A stretch of 6,923 nt of DNA from Porticoccaceae bacterium UBA1989 (GTDB lineage Bacteria > Pseudomonadota > Gammaproteobacteria > Pseudomonadales > Porticoccaceae), in contig DDDD01000132.1 in the NCBI GenBank assembly GCA_002335945.1, positions 6,937 through 13,859 on the forward strand, read 5' to 3'. Under the pieces are notes generated by a model. The model had not been told where the DNA came from. It worked only from the letters and a program-made list of their open reading frames with translations, and searched no databases. Shown in pieces: positions 6,633-6,923 of this stretch; positions within the stretch are counted from its first letter, which is position 1; every line of letters starts with the position of its first letter. The translations under genes and the position numbers were made by a program.

Positions 6633-6694
6633 CGCCTGTTTAATAAGCCGGCATTGTAGCAAATGATTAACGCCTGTTTGAACAGTCGTTAATC
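6633..6694 (-). promoter_or_regulatory. Putative trhO promoter with overlapping dyad
   Basis: On the minus strand, TTCAAA (6682-6677) and TACAAT (6658-6653) are separated by 18 bp and resemble -35 and -10 boxes, matching consensus at 4 and 5 of 6 positions. Transcription would begin near 6646 and leave a leader of about 60 nt. A 30-bp dyad, 6665-6694, is centred within the -35 box: its arms GATTAACGCCTGTT and AACAGTCGTTAATC pair at 13 of 14 positions around the 2-bp centre TG. The half-site AAACAGGCG (minus strand, 6679-6671) recurs exactly at 6641-6633, just after the predicted start. The layout suits repressor binding, but the dyad could instead form a hairpin at the end of the upstream gene. 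Confidence 0.45.
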
Positions 6695-6724
6695 AAAACC
6701 ACACTTTTTAGCGACTAGATCAAT

Positions 6725-6923
6725 TTATTGGGTTAGTGAACTCGCTAAGGCCCGAGCTGCATTGAGCTTGGCTCGGAATGCTTTGTTGCCTGCTGAGCTG
6801 GCACCGGGCTGGCTTGAGAACCAGGCCATCACGGTGTTGGCCTTACGATTAATGTAGATAACCTGGCCATGAATGCCCACGGCGCAGTATTCACCGGACT
6901 CGGCATCGAGAATCCACCACATA
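6725..6923 (-). CDS. Beta-lactamase-fold serine hydrolase, C-terminal fragment
   Basis: Only about 65 codons before the TAA (6727-6725) are in the window; the gene runs off the right edge. The Met codon at 6922 is the second base from the edge and is almost certainly internal. The visible sequence, WWILDAESGEYCAVGIHGQ followed by VIYINRKANTVMAWFSS, matches the last strands of class C beta-lactamase-like hydrolases and esterases. In that family a G-x-x-GQ segment takes the place of the KTG motif, and a V-I-Y-I-N strand follows. The nucleophile motifs (SxxK, YxN) lie outside, so neither activity nor substrate can be judged. It reads in the same direction as trhO, 138 bp upstream of it, and probably has a separate role. 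Confidence 0.75.
   Translation of the reverse strand, partial: MWWILDAESGEYCAVGIHGQVIYINRKANTVMAWFSSQPGASSAGNKAFRAKLNAARALASSLTQ

Noticed and set aside
6665..6694. Intrinsic terminator for the serine hydrolase gene
   Set aside because: On the minus strand the dyad is followed by ATTTGC rather than a T tract, and the stem centre has only a 2-nt loop, so operator or other use is more likely.

Overview
This window looks like ordinary chromosomal DNA of a Gram-negative bacterium, most likely a marine-type gammaproteobacterium. That is an inference. It rests on moderate G+C, a lipobox-bearing lipoprotein, an SGLT-like sodium symporter, a proteobacterial-style TrhO (YceA) and a DUF3604 protein. 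I see no rRNA, tRNA, CRISPR array, insertion sequence or phage gene.

Layout: five genes lie in the first and middle parts, then two on the opposite strand. (1) 1-1422 (+) is the 3' part of a DUF3604 gene whose start lies left of the window. (2) 1513-3240 (+) is an SSS/SLC5-family sodium:solute symporter. (3) 3312-4520 (+) is a Gfo/Idh/MocA NAD(P)-dependent oxidoreductase. (4) 4711-5481 (+) is an outer-membrane-type lipoprotein made of two related domains, ending at a strong intrinsic terminator (5523-5553). (5) 5597-6586 (-) is trhO, the tRNA U34 hydroxylase of the rhodanese superfamily, convergent with the lipoprotein. (6) 6725-6923 (-) is the C-terminal end of a beta-lactamase-fold serine hydrolase, cut by the right edge.

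Genes 1-3 read as one same-strand module with gaps of 90 and 71 bp. A plausible reading is that a probably exported, metal-dependent DUF3604 hydrolase acts on an extracytoplasmic substrate, the symporter imports the product with Na+, and the oxidoreductase oxidises it in the cytoplasm. The substrate is unknown; a sugar, polyol or sugar acid would fit the families. The lipoprotein may belong to the module but has a 190-bp leader and could be separate. The trhO and serine hydrolase genes look unrelated to it.

The most distinctive non-coding signals are short tandem repeats just upstream of both the symporter and oxidoreductase GTG starts, a 28-bp dyad behind the DUF3604 stop, and a 30-bp dyad centred on the putative -35 box of trhO with a third copy of the half-site downstream. 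None of these proves a new system; the DUF3604-symporter-oxidoreductase module is the best candidate for undescribed biochemistry here.
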